In this document: positions 39,362 to 53,200 of the stretch, in pieces
Layout of the letters: each line of letters begins with the position of its first letter
Position numbering within the stretch: the stretch's first letter is position 1
Assembly (NCBI GenBank): GCA_013365325.1
Contig: JABVXV010000005.1
Location: forward strand, 806,001-870,000
DNA: 64,000 nucleotides
Origin: Dipetalonema caudispina
Lineage: Eukaryota > Nematoda > Chromadorea > Rhabditida > Onchocercidae
Reading direction: 5' to 3'
The notes under the pieces: generated by a model
Told to the model about the DNA's origin: nothing
The model's input: the letters and a program-made list of their open reading frames with translations, nothing else
Databases searched by the model: none
Made by a program: the position numbers and the translations under genes

Positions 39362-42300
39362 TTAAAAGGGATGACTTACTTCTAAGTATTGTTTCTCGGC
39401 TAATTTGTACTCGTACTCCCGCTTAGCACGGTCTTCCGATAAAACAGTAAGAACAATGACCACTGGCGTAAGAATTAATCCAACGACCAACGGATATGTC
39501 CACCAATAATTCCTCTATAGATGCCTAAGTTCATTTACTTATTTATAGTGACTCCATTTCTAGGTGGCTCCTCTAACAAATGTTTTTATCTACGCTTTCA
39601 CGAAAGTTTCCAGTGCTTCAAACTGGACGTTACAATATATGATATGATACGAGGCCTAGCATTCTAATCTGTGCTGTTCACCGTCAGTTGCAAACAGAAG
39701 CACATCGCAAGCTGTTAAAAAGGAGAAACATACACGAATGAAGCCCACAATATCAGTTCTCTTGGTTGAATCACAATTGACACCCTCGTAACCATCAATG
39801 CATTCGCATCGGAAACCTCGCACAAAACCGGTATCTTGTACGCAAGTACCCATCATGCACGTTTGTAAACCTGCAATGTTATAAGTTTAGAAGTAAGTCG
39901 AACTAAAAAAACCTTTGAATGCCAAAAGTAATGGCCACTATCAATTATAAAAAAAAAAAAAGGAAACATGAAATGTTTCTTCTAAAAGTCGTCAATGTTC
40001 TCATCAACGACAGATGCTGCCTGATAGCATTAGAATCATTAATTTCTCCTAATTCTTGATGCTTTTGTCGAATGCCTTTTTCAGCAGAATGAAAACTTCA
40101 GAAGTTAACTATCATAACTTGCAAGTTTTCCTAGTTTATCTCCTCCCGTTCTTCGGTCGATTTTCTCACCTTGCATTATACATGGAGATAACTGTTGTTC
40201 GCAAAATGTACCACTGAAACCAAGACGACAGCGGCATCTGAAGTATTCATTCAAAACTATTAACTCAGATGGCTTTTGACGTGGCGTTAGTAGAAGCAAG
40301 CGTTTGGTATTGTGGAATCATTTCGTCATTCAAGCATAAATAAACAAGACGATTTCTTTACATATAATTAAATTCGTTGTCTGGATCGACGGCGCATTCT
40401 GCTCCATTCTGACATTTGTTGCGATCACATGCATCTGCTTCTTTCCCACAAAATGGGGGCAGTAGACCATGTGGACACAAACACCTGTTTCAATTGAACG
40501 CAATTGGATGAAGAATGTACATTTCAGAATAACGTGGCTGAGTGATTTCACTTGAAGTGCTAAATACTTTTTACTTATGGGAAAGTAAATTTGAAAAGTT
40601 TCCGAAGTATGAAATGTGGACCTGAATCCTCGACGCTTCTCCTCGTCAGAGCAAAGTTGTAAAGTGTTCAGGTCGGATGTCTCACAAGGATAGCAAAGAC
40701 CGTCATTCTTGCACATGTGATTAGTACATACGCCAAAATCGGTTTTTATACACTTGACCGCTGAAATGAAGTAGGAGAACAACAGCAATGCCCTTATCTT
40801 ATTACTAACAAATAAAATTGGGAAGATGATGGTGGTAGTATTTCATTGTATTGTTTTGAATAAATTATTATAAATGGAATAGGAATAATAATTCCAATAA
40901 GAATATAACTTGAGTAAAAATACAACACTGAACATACTGTTGTTGGATCCAGTAAAGTCAGGATCCTGATTTATTTCACACAAGCAGGTATATCCCAGAG
41001 AATATTTCTCACGCTGTTCGATTGGTACCGAAACACATAAACTACCAGGTGAGCAGGCGTTGTTATAACATGGATCCTCAATGTCACACTTTTCTCCGGT
41101 CCAACCATCATAACAGCTTTAATTTATGTGGCTCTTTATGTTCCTTCCCAGTGTTTGGATGAAGAATCTCCCAGAATCACCAATGAGGATGAAGTGTTAT
41201 GCTAAGAGTCATGCAAGCTTGAATAACGCAAAAAAAAAAAAAGAAAAATTTGAAATCGTACTCGCATACATAATCGTTCATCGTTTTACCAACACAGATA
41301 CCATGCTCGCCACACTTTTCTTCTGCAAAATATTTGTATAGCGTTACAAAAGGCTTCTAATCGTTCTCTTACCAGGCGTACGTGGATCATATGTAGATGC
41401 ATCGCATGGCGAGTTTACATGCTTTTCACAAAGAATCCCTTCATCTAAGCCAACGCACTGACAAACAGGAATTATATAAGATGTTATGTTGTCGTCACCT
41501 GAAAAACATTTCTACAAGTAATTCGTTTGTTCTTCGAGACGAAAATAAAAGAAAGAAAGAAATGAACGAGTGGCACTAAGCGCTATCGTGCGAAATATAT
41601 TTGCTTATCTTTTTGATATGCAAGTAACAGTCCTATAATTTCCCATGTTAAGAGAATTAACTTCTATCGTAATTCTTTCATCTCTCTCTTTCTTTACAAA
41701 TCTATTACCAAGACGTCCTTCGACATCGCACAGACCTCCATTGAGACAAAATCGTGCTGCGGATTCGCATGGCTTACCACAAGCTTCAAGAACCTGAAGG
41801 ATGAATTAATAGAGCAGATACGTATGTCTACCGTAATGCATGCAGCAATATATGACACACATGTAATATCAAACCTACTGTACCTTTTTCATATATTGTA
41901 CTGTCGTATTCTGAGTATACTCATCTAGACAATCAGCTGCATAATTTTTCGCGTTCTTTCGACATGGAAAACACTCGTCATAAATTCTTTCATTATCAAC
42001 AACCGTCAATCGTTCGCATTGATCGCCTGAACGGGTTGTTGATCATCTTATAGATACCTAACTTCTTACATTAAAAGAATGACGTTTCGTAACAGCATAA
42101 TGGACAACTACCTTCTCAAGTTACACAAACATTGATATATCTATAGATGAAGAGCAAATATAAGTACGTATATTTAGTACCTTCAAAGTTAGCAGCCACT
42201 CCATAAAGACTACGTGGTGGACAATTACATCTAGCCTTGTAGGTTAATTCTTCATCACTATTGTTCACCACTAATTCATTCACACAGATACCACCGTTGA

Positions 42301-44146
42301 AACAAATATAGTCTCTACATGGTAATACAATTTCACACTGTAATCAAACGATATTTACTTGTCGTTAAATATCATTCTATCATTCTATTAATAGCATTTG
42401 GCAAGAAACATTCTCTGAGCAAAATACTTTATTAGAGGGAAAAGGAAGTTAAGAGTTTAACCAAAGTTAACAGTTTAGAATCGATGAAGGTATAATTTCA
42501 TTAATGGGAGATTGTAATGTAGAATTATCACTTGATGAAAAATAAAGAGAAGGTTGAAAAAATGGCTTGGTAATAATCCAAAAAAAAAAAAAGAAGTAAA
42601 AGTGTAATTTACTCTTTTTCCAGTATGATGTTCTTGGCACTGGCAATTACATTCCGTAGTACCATCTGTCATGTTCACGAATTTACCGACTCCTTTATGC
42701 AGACAATAATCTTGCTCACATTCGCGTAACTCTTCCGAATATTCGCATAATGAACCGGTGAAACCTTGCCGACACCAACATCTGAATGCAAGAGATTTAT
42801 TCAAAACACTTCATAGAATTTATTCACAAAAAATTTTCCTGAAACTGGTCAATTGTACATACGTGGAATAAACATACTCATATTGAACCCACTGCATCAC
42901 TTTTGTATCGGTAAAATTTTGCATATCCTCGATCTTCTCCACAGTAGTCACGATCTTGCGCTTTTGTTGGATACTGTAAACGAAGTTGTTACTCATTGTT
43001 GTTAATGATAAGTAAACAGTGAAATCTATCGGTCATTTCAAAGTATTCGTTATCTTCCTAATTTGTTCACAGAGTAGGATTAAAAAAATTATCACCGAGA
43101 AGACAGCAATTTTATTAGGTATTATCTGATCAACTTTTTCCAAACTACAGTCATTACCTGTAACATGTCGCATCGTTTTGACACAAATTTTTTTCGCAAC
43201 TCGTTTGATCGGCCAAAAATTCGCAGGTTTTACCATAATGAGTTGAAAGACATTGACAGTAATAGCTAAAATAATACTGGTACTTGAAGTAGTGATAATT
43301 ATTCTTATTGTTAATAAAACTGCATCGTATCGGCACTTCTTATATATGCTTATGATAAGTTGATAGTACGGGTGAAATTAAGAAGTACATTGCGTCGAAA
43401 TCTTGGATGAATAATTTGCTGGTAGTTTTGCACTTCTCAATATTTTAATTTCATTAATTTCATCTGTGAAGCTAACTATGATGTACGGATGTATTAGTCC
43501 TCTATCCCGAAGCGTCATTTCATGGAAATGTGATGACATGTTATGAAAGAAAAATTTTAGAATACGAAACAAAATCCAAATTTAAAAGTAATTTTTGTCT
43601 GTTAAACCACTACCAAACCAATTCATTTTCAGCCTCTATCAATCAAACTTCAGAATTTTGAATCCAACATTAAACACCTTTCTTTTATATATAACAACTA
43701 TTCACCATTCAGTTTCATCCAGTCTTTTTGTCTTTTGACCATAAAGTATTGGTGAAAAGCCTTAAGAATTACATATATTGTGCTATAAGGACTAAATACT
43801 TTAAAAGATGAAAATCTCTAAAGTTTTGGTATTTTGAAAAGAGAAAATTAATTCATCATTGCCAAAATCTGTTTGATATATGATGAATCCTATGTTTTAA
43901 CTTAGGCTTTGGCAATGGACCATAGGTATTCATAGATATGAGAAAAGGTCAATCAATGAATTTTGGAAGAAAATCTTACGCTCCTTTTTTTGACACACAT
44001 GTACCACCATTTTGGCAAAGCTGTGTAATTTTGCAAGGATCAAAATTGGTTTCTATATCGCCAGTTTGTTGCCGTCGATGTTTTGCATCCGGTATATTCG
44101 GTATTTTGGGTAAGGTATGAAATTGTCTCATCAACGATACGCTCAT
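39362..44146 (-). CDS. Multi-EGF-domain type I membrane protein
   Basis: Fifteen exons whose phases all match: 44146-43980, 43265-43158, 42973-42863, 42781-42613, 42337-42181, 42026-41884, 41793-41709, 41498-41373, 41322-41262, 41116-40938, 40760-40622, 40484-40362, 40237-40170, 39870-39734 and 39514-39362, or 641 residues from the first ATG. Cys-rich EGF-like units recur, for example LCQNGGTCVSKKGAYYCQC, CWCRQGFTGSLCE, CDCYDGWTGEKC, CRCRLGFSGTFCE and CECIDGYEGVNC, with non-EGF spacers between. Near the C-terminus is one membrane helix (WWTYPLVVGLILTPVVIVL) followed by a short charged cytoplasmic tail (SEDRAKREYEYKLAEKQYLE). The predicted start has no signal peptide, so a 5' exon is missing; a hydrophobic frame starting MKQTMTATGLFRLLLL at 44668 is a candidate but does not join in frame. 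I do not recognise a named orthologue; a surface adhesion or ligand role is inference. Confidence 0.8.
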
Positions 44147-45260
44147 GTCCAACTCTACAACCAATATCCGTTATCATTTTGAAACATCATTATTTAATTT
44201 CAAAAATGATTTGGCTGTAACGAAAAATTACTGCTTCCTGCAGACGGTTTTTTCCTTCTTCGTTTTGCTTGAAATTCAAATCCAAATATGTTACAAATTA
44301 TAGTGCCTGAATCGTAAACTATTTTAAGATTCATTCTTGAGGACTTTGAATAATATATTAGAAATAAATCTATGATTATGAAGTGTACATGAAAGGAAAT
44401 AGTGAAACATTGATGATCAAACAATAAATGATTTAATATTAATAGGGACCGAATAAATGAGTTCGAAATTAATTTGAGATGCTATGCTTGTACAGTGAGC
44501 ACAGGATGATCAATTTTGTAAATGTTTGAATGAAAAATACCGGAAGCTTGTAAAATGAGGGCACTTTTTGCGAAATAATTTAAACAGAGAGATAAAAGAA
44601 AGCAGAAAATTTGGATTACAGAGCAGAAGAAGTCGGAATAGACCGGTTGCTGTCATCGTTTGTTTCATAATTGAAAAATCTCGCGGTATTTTTGTATGGA
44701 ATATGATCCTAGTATCTAAAATATTGCTCTTCTAACCTTTTCATCATAAATCTCATAACTTTTTGGACAATTTCAGTAATGTTCATATCAATAATAATAA
44801 TAATAATAATTAATGCACTTATACTTTCGTTGATAACTTATTTGGATGTACAATAAATTGTTATTTATATATGAAGTGAGAAATCAGTACGTCCTTTTCG
44901 CCTTCGCTTTAGCTAAATTTTATTCCATAGATAATCTGATTGTTGGAAAGTCACCGGTTTGTGGATTGAAACGGAAATAGCGCTTTTTAAGATTTTACTT
45001 CCACTCAAAATTGATAACTTCTTCCTTATCGGCGCTCATATCAAACGAAACAACACAATTCCTCCCTTTCTCTTTCGCATTTTCATGAAACTATGATTGT
45101 TGCGTTATGGGGCCGACATTCTTTGGTGCCATTTAAGCTTATTCAGTGATAGCTTAAGTATACTATATTGGGATTCGATTTGGTTAGGTTGTTTACGTAT
45201 GATTAACTTCAAACATCCAGATATTTCAGGCTATATATTTGCATACCATTTAATAAAAAG
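44147..45260. promoter_or_regulatory. Divergent upstream region of the EGF gene and METTL16
   Basis: It should hold the missing 5' exon or exons of the EGF gene (minus) and the METTL16 promoter (plus). An AAT-repeat stretch lies at about 44791-44810. ATATTTCAG ends at 45229, 31 bases before the METTL16 ATG, and is a likely trans-splice acceptor. Confidence 0.4.
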
Positions 45261-48212
45261 ATGCATCCCAGAAATCCATATAAGGATAAGCCTCCGGATT
45301 TCAATTTACTTGCTGATAAATTCGTTGAGTTCCGATCACACTGCTATATTGGCTCGAACGGAAAGGTAAAATATTGATCAGTATGCTTATTACGTTGACG
45401 TATCACGTTCTCCTTCATTAATTATAAAGAATATTTTTAAACTATTGCTTGGGCCTTCATATTTTGCTGTTCCTTAATATATGGTAGTTTGTAAGTGCAC
45501 TTCAGCCATAAATTCTTCCATCAACCATCCCTGCTTGATGTTTCCTTTTTTATAAGCATTTGATTACCGTTGTTACCAGTCGCGGAAATTATCATTTGCA
45601 GCTGAAAATGAATTTTCGTGACACGAATGCTGTACGGGTTCTGGCTCGGACTTTACTACTCAGTGATTTTGAGTTAGATGTTGATATACCTCCTGACTGT
45701 CTGGTACCACGTATACCACAACGCCTTAATTATATTCTTTTTATTGATGATTTGTTAAAAGCAAATGGCATTTCCGAAAATGCTCTTGGCATTGATATTG
45801 GTGAGTGTTTTCTTATCGAATCCAGAAAGAAGTGAATGTTCTAAATATGACATTTTGTAATGGTCATATGTGGAAAACGTGAGATTAGACTGTAAAGATG
45901 AGTAGATGATTTCCAGAAGATATCTGAAAGACTTGTAGATAATCTTATTGCAAGCATCTATCATTCGATTGTTACGTATACTAGGGAACTCAAATTTCAC
46001 TTCTACCCGGAACACTAATTTACTTTCTGACATTTCTTGTTTTCGTGTTATTCTTTTCCGTATTCATCTCCACCCCGCTATGTTTGAGAAAAGAAAAAGA
46101 GTGTTAACCCAAATAGGGGTTGGCGGTGTTAGGCCACAATTTTTCAAAAGAAGTTTGCAATAGTTTATTTCCTCGAAATTCAATTGAATTTCTTTATTTG
46201 TCTTGCTAAAAGTTTAGGAACGGGTGCATCGTGTGTATATGCACTGTTGGGTGCGAAACAGTTCGGTTGGAGATTTCTGGCAACTGATGCAGATCCTTTC
46301 GCGGTCGAGGTATGCAATGTCATAAAAACAGTTTGAAAATCCTAATACATTGATCCTGCTGATGTACTTTCTATCTTTTTTAGATCGCGAGTCGAAATGT
46401 AGAGAAAAATGGTATGAGCGAGAGAATTGAAATTGTGCGAGTACCAGCAGATTGTATGATTAAGGTAGAAGTCTTGTTTAGCTTAATATTTTACAACCAA
46501 ATTGGGTATAATTTGAATCTCGAACTTTTCAGGATGTTGTTCGTTCTCATCCAGAAACCGAATTCACATTTTGCATGTGTAATCCTCCATTTTATGAATA
46601 TGACGAATTTGAAGAGGTATGTGTTACTGGGTATTAACATTTTGAAAGTCTTTGGATAAAGGCTTTTTTTTTTTACAGAAGTTCAGATACCTAAGAGATA
46701 ATGTGTTGACAAATGTTGGTGGTGGATCGGATTGTGCGGTTCGCCCTGCACCTCATTCAGCCACTGTTGCTCGGAGTAACGAATTGGCTGTTACGGTATT
46801 ATTTTGCATACAATTTAGAAAGCCTTGGTTCAATTAGCTTAGCAAAATCATCTTGAAATTGGCTCACCGTCAGTATTTCTTTAACCTTCAACGCGATCTT
46901 TTTACTTTTTGGCGAAAATTGAAAACATTAAGCTGAATGTTGAAGAAATTATAATGCAAGGTCTATTTCAGCTTTTAATACTATGACCAAAAACATTATT
47001 ATTGAAATAGATTGTATTTCAGGGCGGGGAAGTTGCATTTGTTTCTCGTTTGATTGAAGATAGCTTCGTTTTGCAAAACACTGTAAAGTGAGTTAACATC
47101 ATTGCGTCTTTCGATATATATCTTCTTTTTTTTTTTTAGCTTTTTTAGCTTTTTTAAACAATACTGATTTTTTTAATAGACTATATACATCAATGGTTGG
47201 CAAGAAATCAAGTCTTGTTGAGCTGCGAAAGAAACTAAGACGTTGTTTGAGTGTGCGTTCAACAGTGACGACATTGTATCAAGGGAAAACGCATCGCTGG
47301 GTGCTTGCTTGGACTTTCGAAGCTCGAATAAAACTGGATAAAGTTAGATTTGGTTTAAATTTCTTTTCGGTTATGTGATAACGCACTCCCAAGCGTGTAA
47401 TTTTTGATAAATTTTCAGTTGGCAAAATGTTCACCGCCACTAGAGCTTTATTTGCCACCAGTTTTGGAAGGTAAAGAAAGTTCATTTGCTTGGATAAGAA
47501 AAGTATTGGGTTTGCTAGAGGTATGTTCTCTGACTTGAAGCTTTTTCACTGCATCAATATATTGGTAATCCCAACTTATGATGTATCGTCAATTTAAATA
47601 CCAAGTCATATTTGGTATCTCGGGTTCCAGGGTTACGCCGTCCTTGGTGATAAAATGGTGATTTTATAGGTGTCCTGTGAGAAACAAGATAGTAGTAGCT
47701 TTTTATGTGAAGCTGTCAGAAACACTTGGTCACAGCAGCGACAGAAACGCCGTGCAGAAAGAATCTCAGGTGTTTGCCCACCTTTGAGCAAACGATATTG
47801 TCATGGTCGAACTGATGTTGGTTGCACAGTTAATTTGGGTAGCGGTGATGGCAGAGACAGTTATAGCAATGCTGGGAATTTCACGGAGTGTATAGTATTT
47901 AGTGGAAGCGGGAAAAGTGGGGATACACGCGATGTTTCCGTACAAGTTAGTTTCAAGTTTATTACTCTGATTATTTGTTTTGCACTATTTCTTATTGAAT
48001 CTAACAAATAATTTTTTAATTTTCAGGCTTATATGCCATTGGATAGTAAATTGCAACCATTAATTCGTTTTCGCCTAGTGATATATCCTTCTGAGCATTG
48101 CTTGAAACTATATTGGTTGGAGGGATCACGCCACTGTTTGCATCAAATATGGCAGTTTTGCAGAAATCAGCTCGCCAAACTAGAAAAATCAATCCAGCCT
48201 TCATCATCTTAG
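45261..48212 (+). CDS. mett-10: METTL16, U6 snRNA and hairpin m6A methyltransferase
   Basis: Eleven exons: 45261-45365, 45602-45800, 46218-46309, 46384-46464, 46533-46616, 46679-46795, 47023-47087, 47180-47342, 47419-47520, 47670-47945 and 48027-48212, closing to 489 residues. It begins MHPRNPYKDKPPDFNLLADK, almost the human METTL16 N-terminus. A Rossmann methyltransferase follows: IDIGTGAS for SAM binding at about 100, and the catalytic NPPF motif at about 176-179 within FCMCNPPF. The conserved METTL16 segments SMVGKKSSLVELRKKL and QGKTHRWVLAWTF come later. The C-terminal third (exons 10-11) is less conserved and may correspond to the RNA-binding VCR region. METTL16/METT-10 methylates U6 snRNA and SAM-synthetase transcripts. 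An open frame extends upstream, but the family alignment fixes the start at 45261. Confidence 0.95.
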
Positions 48213-50253
48213 ATTTCCAGTGTTTGGATTTCTAGTTATTAGCTGTATAATTATGCGGTCATTGTTGAAAAGCATGTGAAGCTATATTAGGGTAAGATCA
48301 TTGCATTACCTACCAACATATTTCAGATATCTCAATTAATCGTACTTTTATGATCGTTGTGATCACACTCAAAAAAAAGCTAAAATCAGACAGACAATTT
48401 ACTCCGAATGTTGCCTAAACACTTTTTTATAGAGCAAAATACTTCCTTTATTATCTCTCATTAATTTGCCATTTGGATTTGCTATTTTTGATACATTTTG
48501 TTGACTTTATACATAACTAAGAATACTTCTCATTTTGTTATTTGGGATTCATGGGAGAAACAGCTGAACACTATTAATTTTATTCTCAGGAAATGGTATG
48601 TGAGGCTTAAAATCTTGCTGTAAACTCTAACAGTTTCTTAGTCTACTTATTCTTCGTTTAGAATGTCGATTCTTCCTGAACTTTTTTATAGTAGGAGGTA
48701 AAGGAGTACAAAGCTTTCCTTTACACGCTTATGGTTATATGTAATGATTTCTATTAATGAGGTGAAAATATTTTGCATTCCTTACGGGTTTTGTTTTTGT
48801 ATGATGCCATTTTTCTGAAAAAAAATATCCAACTGTTGTTACTTGTATTAAATTCGGGTAAATGACTTCCACCAATTTTTTGTGATACTACTGTGATCTT
48901 TGATGTGATTTCAAAGCTGTCGATCTAGTACTTCTATGTGTTTCGCTAAATGCTTTTTTATTTATAGAGGAAACTCCTCACCTTGCAGGGTTGCACAGCT
49001 CTGCTGTCATTTTAAAATTAGGTTGTTCAAGCTTTTCAGTTCCTTTCTACTTTCTAATGCGCTATATTATTCCCTTAGTGGAAATTTTCAAGTAGCGCAA
49101 TGGAAGATAGAAAAAAAATTAAGATTTGATTGACTTTAATATCACTCATATATTAAATAAGTACGTCTTCCTCTGTTGTACGTGCGTGCCAGCCAGTAGT
49201 GAATCTATAAATTTGTTGAAAAAGAAAGACCCATTTGAAAGGTGAACGGTAGTGGAAGACGTAAGCTTGACCTAGCTAGCTTTCGTTCCCGAAAATTGTG
49301 TCTTTCCGAGTTTTCTGCTGTATTCTTTAGCAGTAATTGCCCAAAAAAAGCGTATCATCGTAGCTGTCGGAGAATCGGCCTTTCGTTTATTAGTCTTACT
49401 ACAACTGTCATAGGTAACCACTATTCACTGTAGCTGTTCAGTGAGAGTATATTGTGTAGTTTTGTGCCACTTCCAAATTGTAAACCGAAGATTGCCAGTA
49501 TTATTGGTATAGTTTTACTACTGATGCAGAAGAGTTGCAGTGATGTTTGGAGTGGTTGGAGGATAAATATTTGTAGTGATTAATGTTGTTTGTTTTAGAT
49601 GGTAGTAAAATCTTTGATATTGACTTGCAAAGGGGGGGTAGAGCACTTCACTCTTCCTGCTAACTTTGATGTAAGCCAGTGGAATACTAGCTATACATGC
49701 ACTGCGTCATTGCCTAATACGTCATCTTTTCTCAACCATTAATTATATCTCCAATGCAGTATTGTATTTCCTTCACGTCGCGTGACAGTTGATGAACGTT
49801 AGGCATTATTGAGTGATGATCAAAGAGGAAGATGAGCCGTAGTGAAGGATTGTTCCCCGTATATAGTATAAATGATCCGTTTCTGAGTGAAGACTTGACT
49901 TGATATAGCTGGCTGATATATTTCCCTTTCTTGGCACGTTACTGACTGCCGAGATTATTGATGTCCGAGATTTTTAAGATAGTTCCTATCACCCATTTAT
50001 TCGTTCTTCGCATAGTGTTGCTTTTGCATACATAAATGAACTTCCCATCCTGGTTAAAAAATGTTGAGATGGTGGAATTAATTGAAATGTACGGTTCGAA
50101 GAAAGCGTATATAGTTTGTTATTGTTAACGCCATTATATTTCTACAGAAAAGATGGAAATGAACAAGAATCGGATGAGATCGTATTCAACAATTCGGTTA
50201 TATTTTGAATTATCGTGCTCACTTGAACATTTGCCGTAAAAATCTGCTGAGCA
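48213..50253. other. METTL16 to paxillin spacer, possible untranslated exons
   Basis: No firm gene. Good donor-like and acceptor-like sites (for example GTGAAC at about 49242 and TTTGTTTTAG at 49589-49598) suggest untranslated exons of paxillin or a noncoding transcript. The ATG at 49599 opens a 48-codon frame with a GTAAGC donor after 24 codons. Confidence 0.35.
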
Positions 50254-53200
50254 ATGGAAGATCTTGGTGAGTTGTGCTAATCATTTTCATTTTTTGAAAA
50301 CATTTTCTGATTTCGGAGAAATAATTTCCAGTGGGCAAAAGTTGGAGAGCTATTTTCTGTTTGTGCAGCTAATGTCTTAATTTAAAATGAAGAGTACTCG
50401 TAAAATCATATTCTCGTTTTATAACATGAATCATGTCTCACGGTCATTTAATATTTTAGAGTTACCAACTATTTCTCTAATTTGTTTGAATTGTTATCTG
50501 TTAGATAACAGTACCAAACTTCCATATCATATTTTCATTTTATGTTTTGACTGATAAAGTATGGACCCAAATAATCTCCGCTTCTCTGCGTAAAAATGAA
50601 TGATGCAAATTTTATCCCTGTTTTTTATTCGCGCAATTAATACTCACAGTTGTTGAAATTAAATTTTTCAAGCTAGGATTTATTCCCAAACAAGTTACAT
50701 TCAAATCTGGAGCTGCATGAACTTATGATCTGTAAAACTTAGTCAACGGTATCGGCTTTCCTTTGGTAATAAAATAATATAATAATTTGAAGTGCCAAAC
50801 CCATCATTGTGTGCCAAGAACATTAAATAGTTTTTCTCTATGCCTATAGTATCGGATTCAGGACATTTGACAGAAGTGCCAGTATCGTTATTACTGTGTA
50901 TTTTCTTCATATTTACTACAGAATAGATCTACCTTAATATTTATTTCTTCAAAATTTGCCATAAGTATCGTCAACATCTTCTAGCATATTTCATGCGTTG
51001 CGCTTTAAAAATCAAGAAATAAGTACACTGTATCCTCCTTTAACGACTAACTAAAAATATATCAGCTATTGTCCACTATTAAGTAAACTTTTCTCACTTT
51101 CATTGTTTCTTTATTAGCTTCTGCTGGGTCCACCATCCTATCCATTTACTTTACTTCTTAGTTCAAAAGTTAATGAGTTCGTCTTCCTTCACCTAAGTAC
51201 TATACGAAATGATAACGATACGTGCCATCACATCTAGAAATTTTCAGTTCGATTTGTCAGATTTCCATCCCATCCTTCAATCGAATAAAATTGTTTGATG
51301 TTCCCACTTCATAATGCGGTCTCTATGATCAGCGGTAGTTGTTGTTCTTGTGCTATATCCATTCCGTTGAGTCTTTTGCCGTAGGGCATTATTCCTTGGA
51401 GTACAGCAATCCACCAGCATCTCATCACATTACTGTTGACTAACGTCTAACGTCCGTCTATCTATCCCGCTAACATGAGGAACCAAAAACACAGTTTTTT
51501 TTTTTTTTGAAATGGTGATCAATAAAGTTTTGTGTTGTTTTTCTCCTAGTTCCTTTCTCACTTCTCTACCGCTGTGGTAATTCATCCTATTATTACTAGT
51601 GCAATCTATACGACAGCATTCATTTTCTGATTCTTCACGGAACTATATACTCCCGTTCCACCTGCTTTTATCATCAGTATCAATAAGAATGTAAACAACT
51701 TCTCCAATCCGAAGAAATATCCGAGACAATTATAGCTTTATATTACCAAAAAGTTTAATTCAAGTGTTATTTACTGATGTCGACGTCAACAAGCAATAAT
51801 GGCCGCCCTTCCGTCACTTGGGCCGACGTAGCTGATTATACAAATGGTTCTTTTTGTTATCAGTTGTTTACGTTATATAATTTCTTCAAATAAAGATGTG
51901 ACGATTTATACATTGGTGGTAAAGTAGTAGTATTTACTTCAGTTAACTACTGCGAATCAAGGAAGAAGTATTTCAGCTATTATCTTTACGTGTAAGGTCT
52001 TTTGGATGTATTCAGAATATGAAGAAAAATGAAAGTCATAATGAGAAGAGTAAGGTGATCATTCCTGAGAGGGAGGAGATGGTTCAACTTTTCTATTTAT
52101 AATTTCTGTATCAAATATCTTGTTCGTTGTTGCCAGTAGAACAATTTCATATCATACTGGCAGAATGTTGAAATATTAATTAATGTACAACCTTTTCACT
52201 TCCATAAGTCAAAGAGAATACTGCTTTTTTTTTTTCAACAAATATTGTAATTGGATGTTTATCCAACTTCTCGAGCTTTTTAGTAATTTATGTGTCGATG
52301 AACAGCACACACATACACATAGAATGCACTTAAAATTTGCAACAATCGTTAGTTTTCAAAAGTTTCATATATGCAGTGCATGCTGCAGATGTGATGAGCA
52401 ATGATCAACAATAACAACACTTGGCTTAAATAATAAAAATGAATCAAATAGAGTGAAGAATAGTTTCAGTTTTATTATCGCCATGAAGATTCAGTGTGGC
52501 AGTGGGTTTTATGCTTCATTTATTCTATATAATCATTTTCTTAAGGTTTTTACCTGTCGTGTAGAGACCTAAAGAAGTAACTATTAATCTGGACTAATAA
52601 TTTTTTCTATACTATATGCTTTTTCGTAATATGATTCCCTAATGAGAGCCTGTTCTGAATACAGTGGTTGATCCCTAATGAGCCTTCTTTTGATTGAGGT
52701 CTCATTCATAAAACTGTTGCTAATTAGCCATTATCGATATGGATCTTTTTTTTCCATAAAGTGTACAACGTGAAGCTTATGGGAATGGTTAATTTTGCAT
52801 TTAAGAGTATACATTACATTTGTATTCACTCTTCTACTTGATGGGTTTCAATGTTTTGGAACTCTCTATCTTCATTGAGCACTCACAGAATTTTCAGTAT
52901 TGATATCTTTTACAAGCTGGAACTTTGAGAAGTAACATAATTTTCTTCGTTTTTTTTTTTCTAAAGCTCTTCGGTTAATGAGGTTTATTTGCTTATCTCT
53001 GTATTTCCTTCCTCAGATCCCATACATTTCTTCAACTCTGAAAGTAACAAAAGTTAGTTATCTTTAAAACAAACTGTTATTCATTCATTCAGAATCGCTG
53101 GTATTTGCAACATATATATATATTAAGTATTACATCTGCTTGGGTCTTTAAATTTTCATCAAGCGTTATACATACAAGATATATATCTGCCTAATTTACA

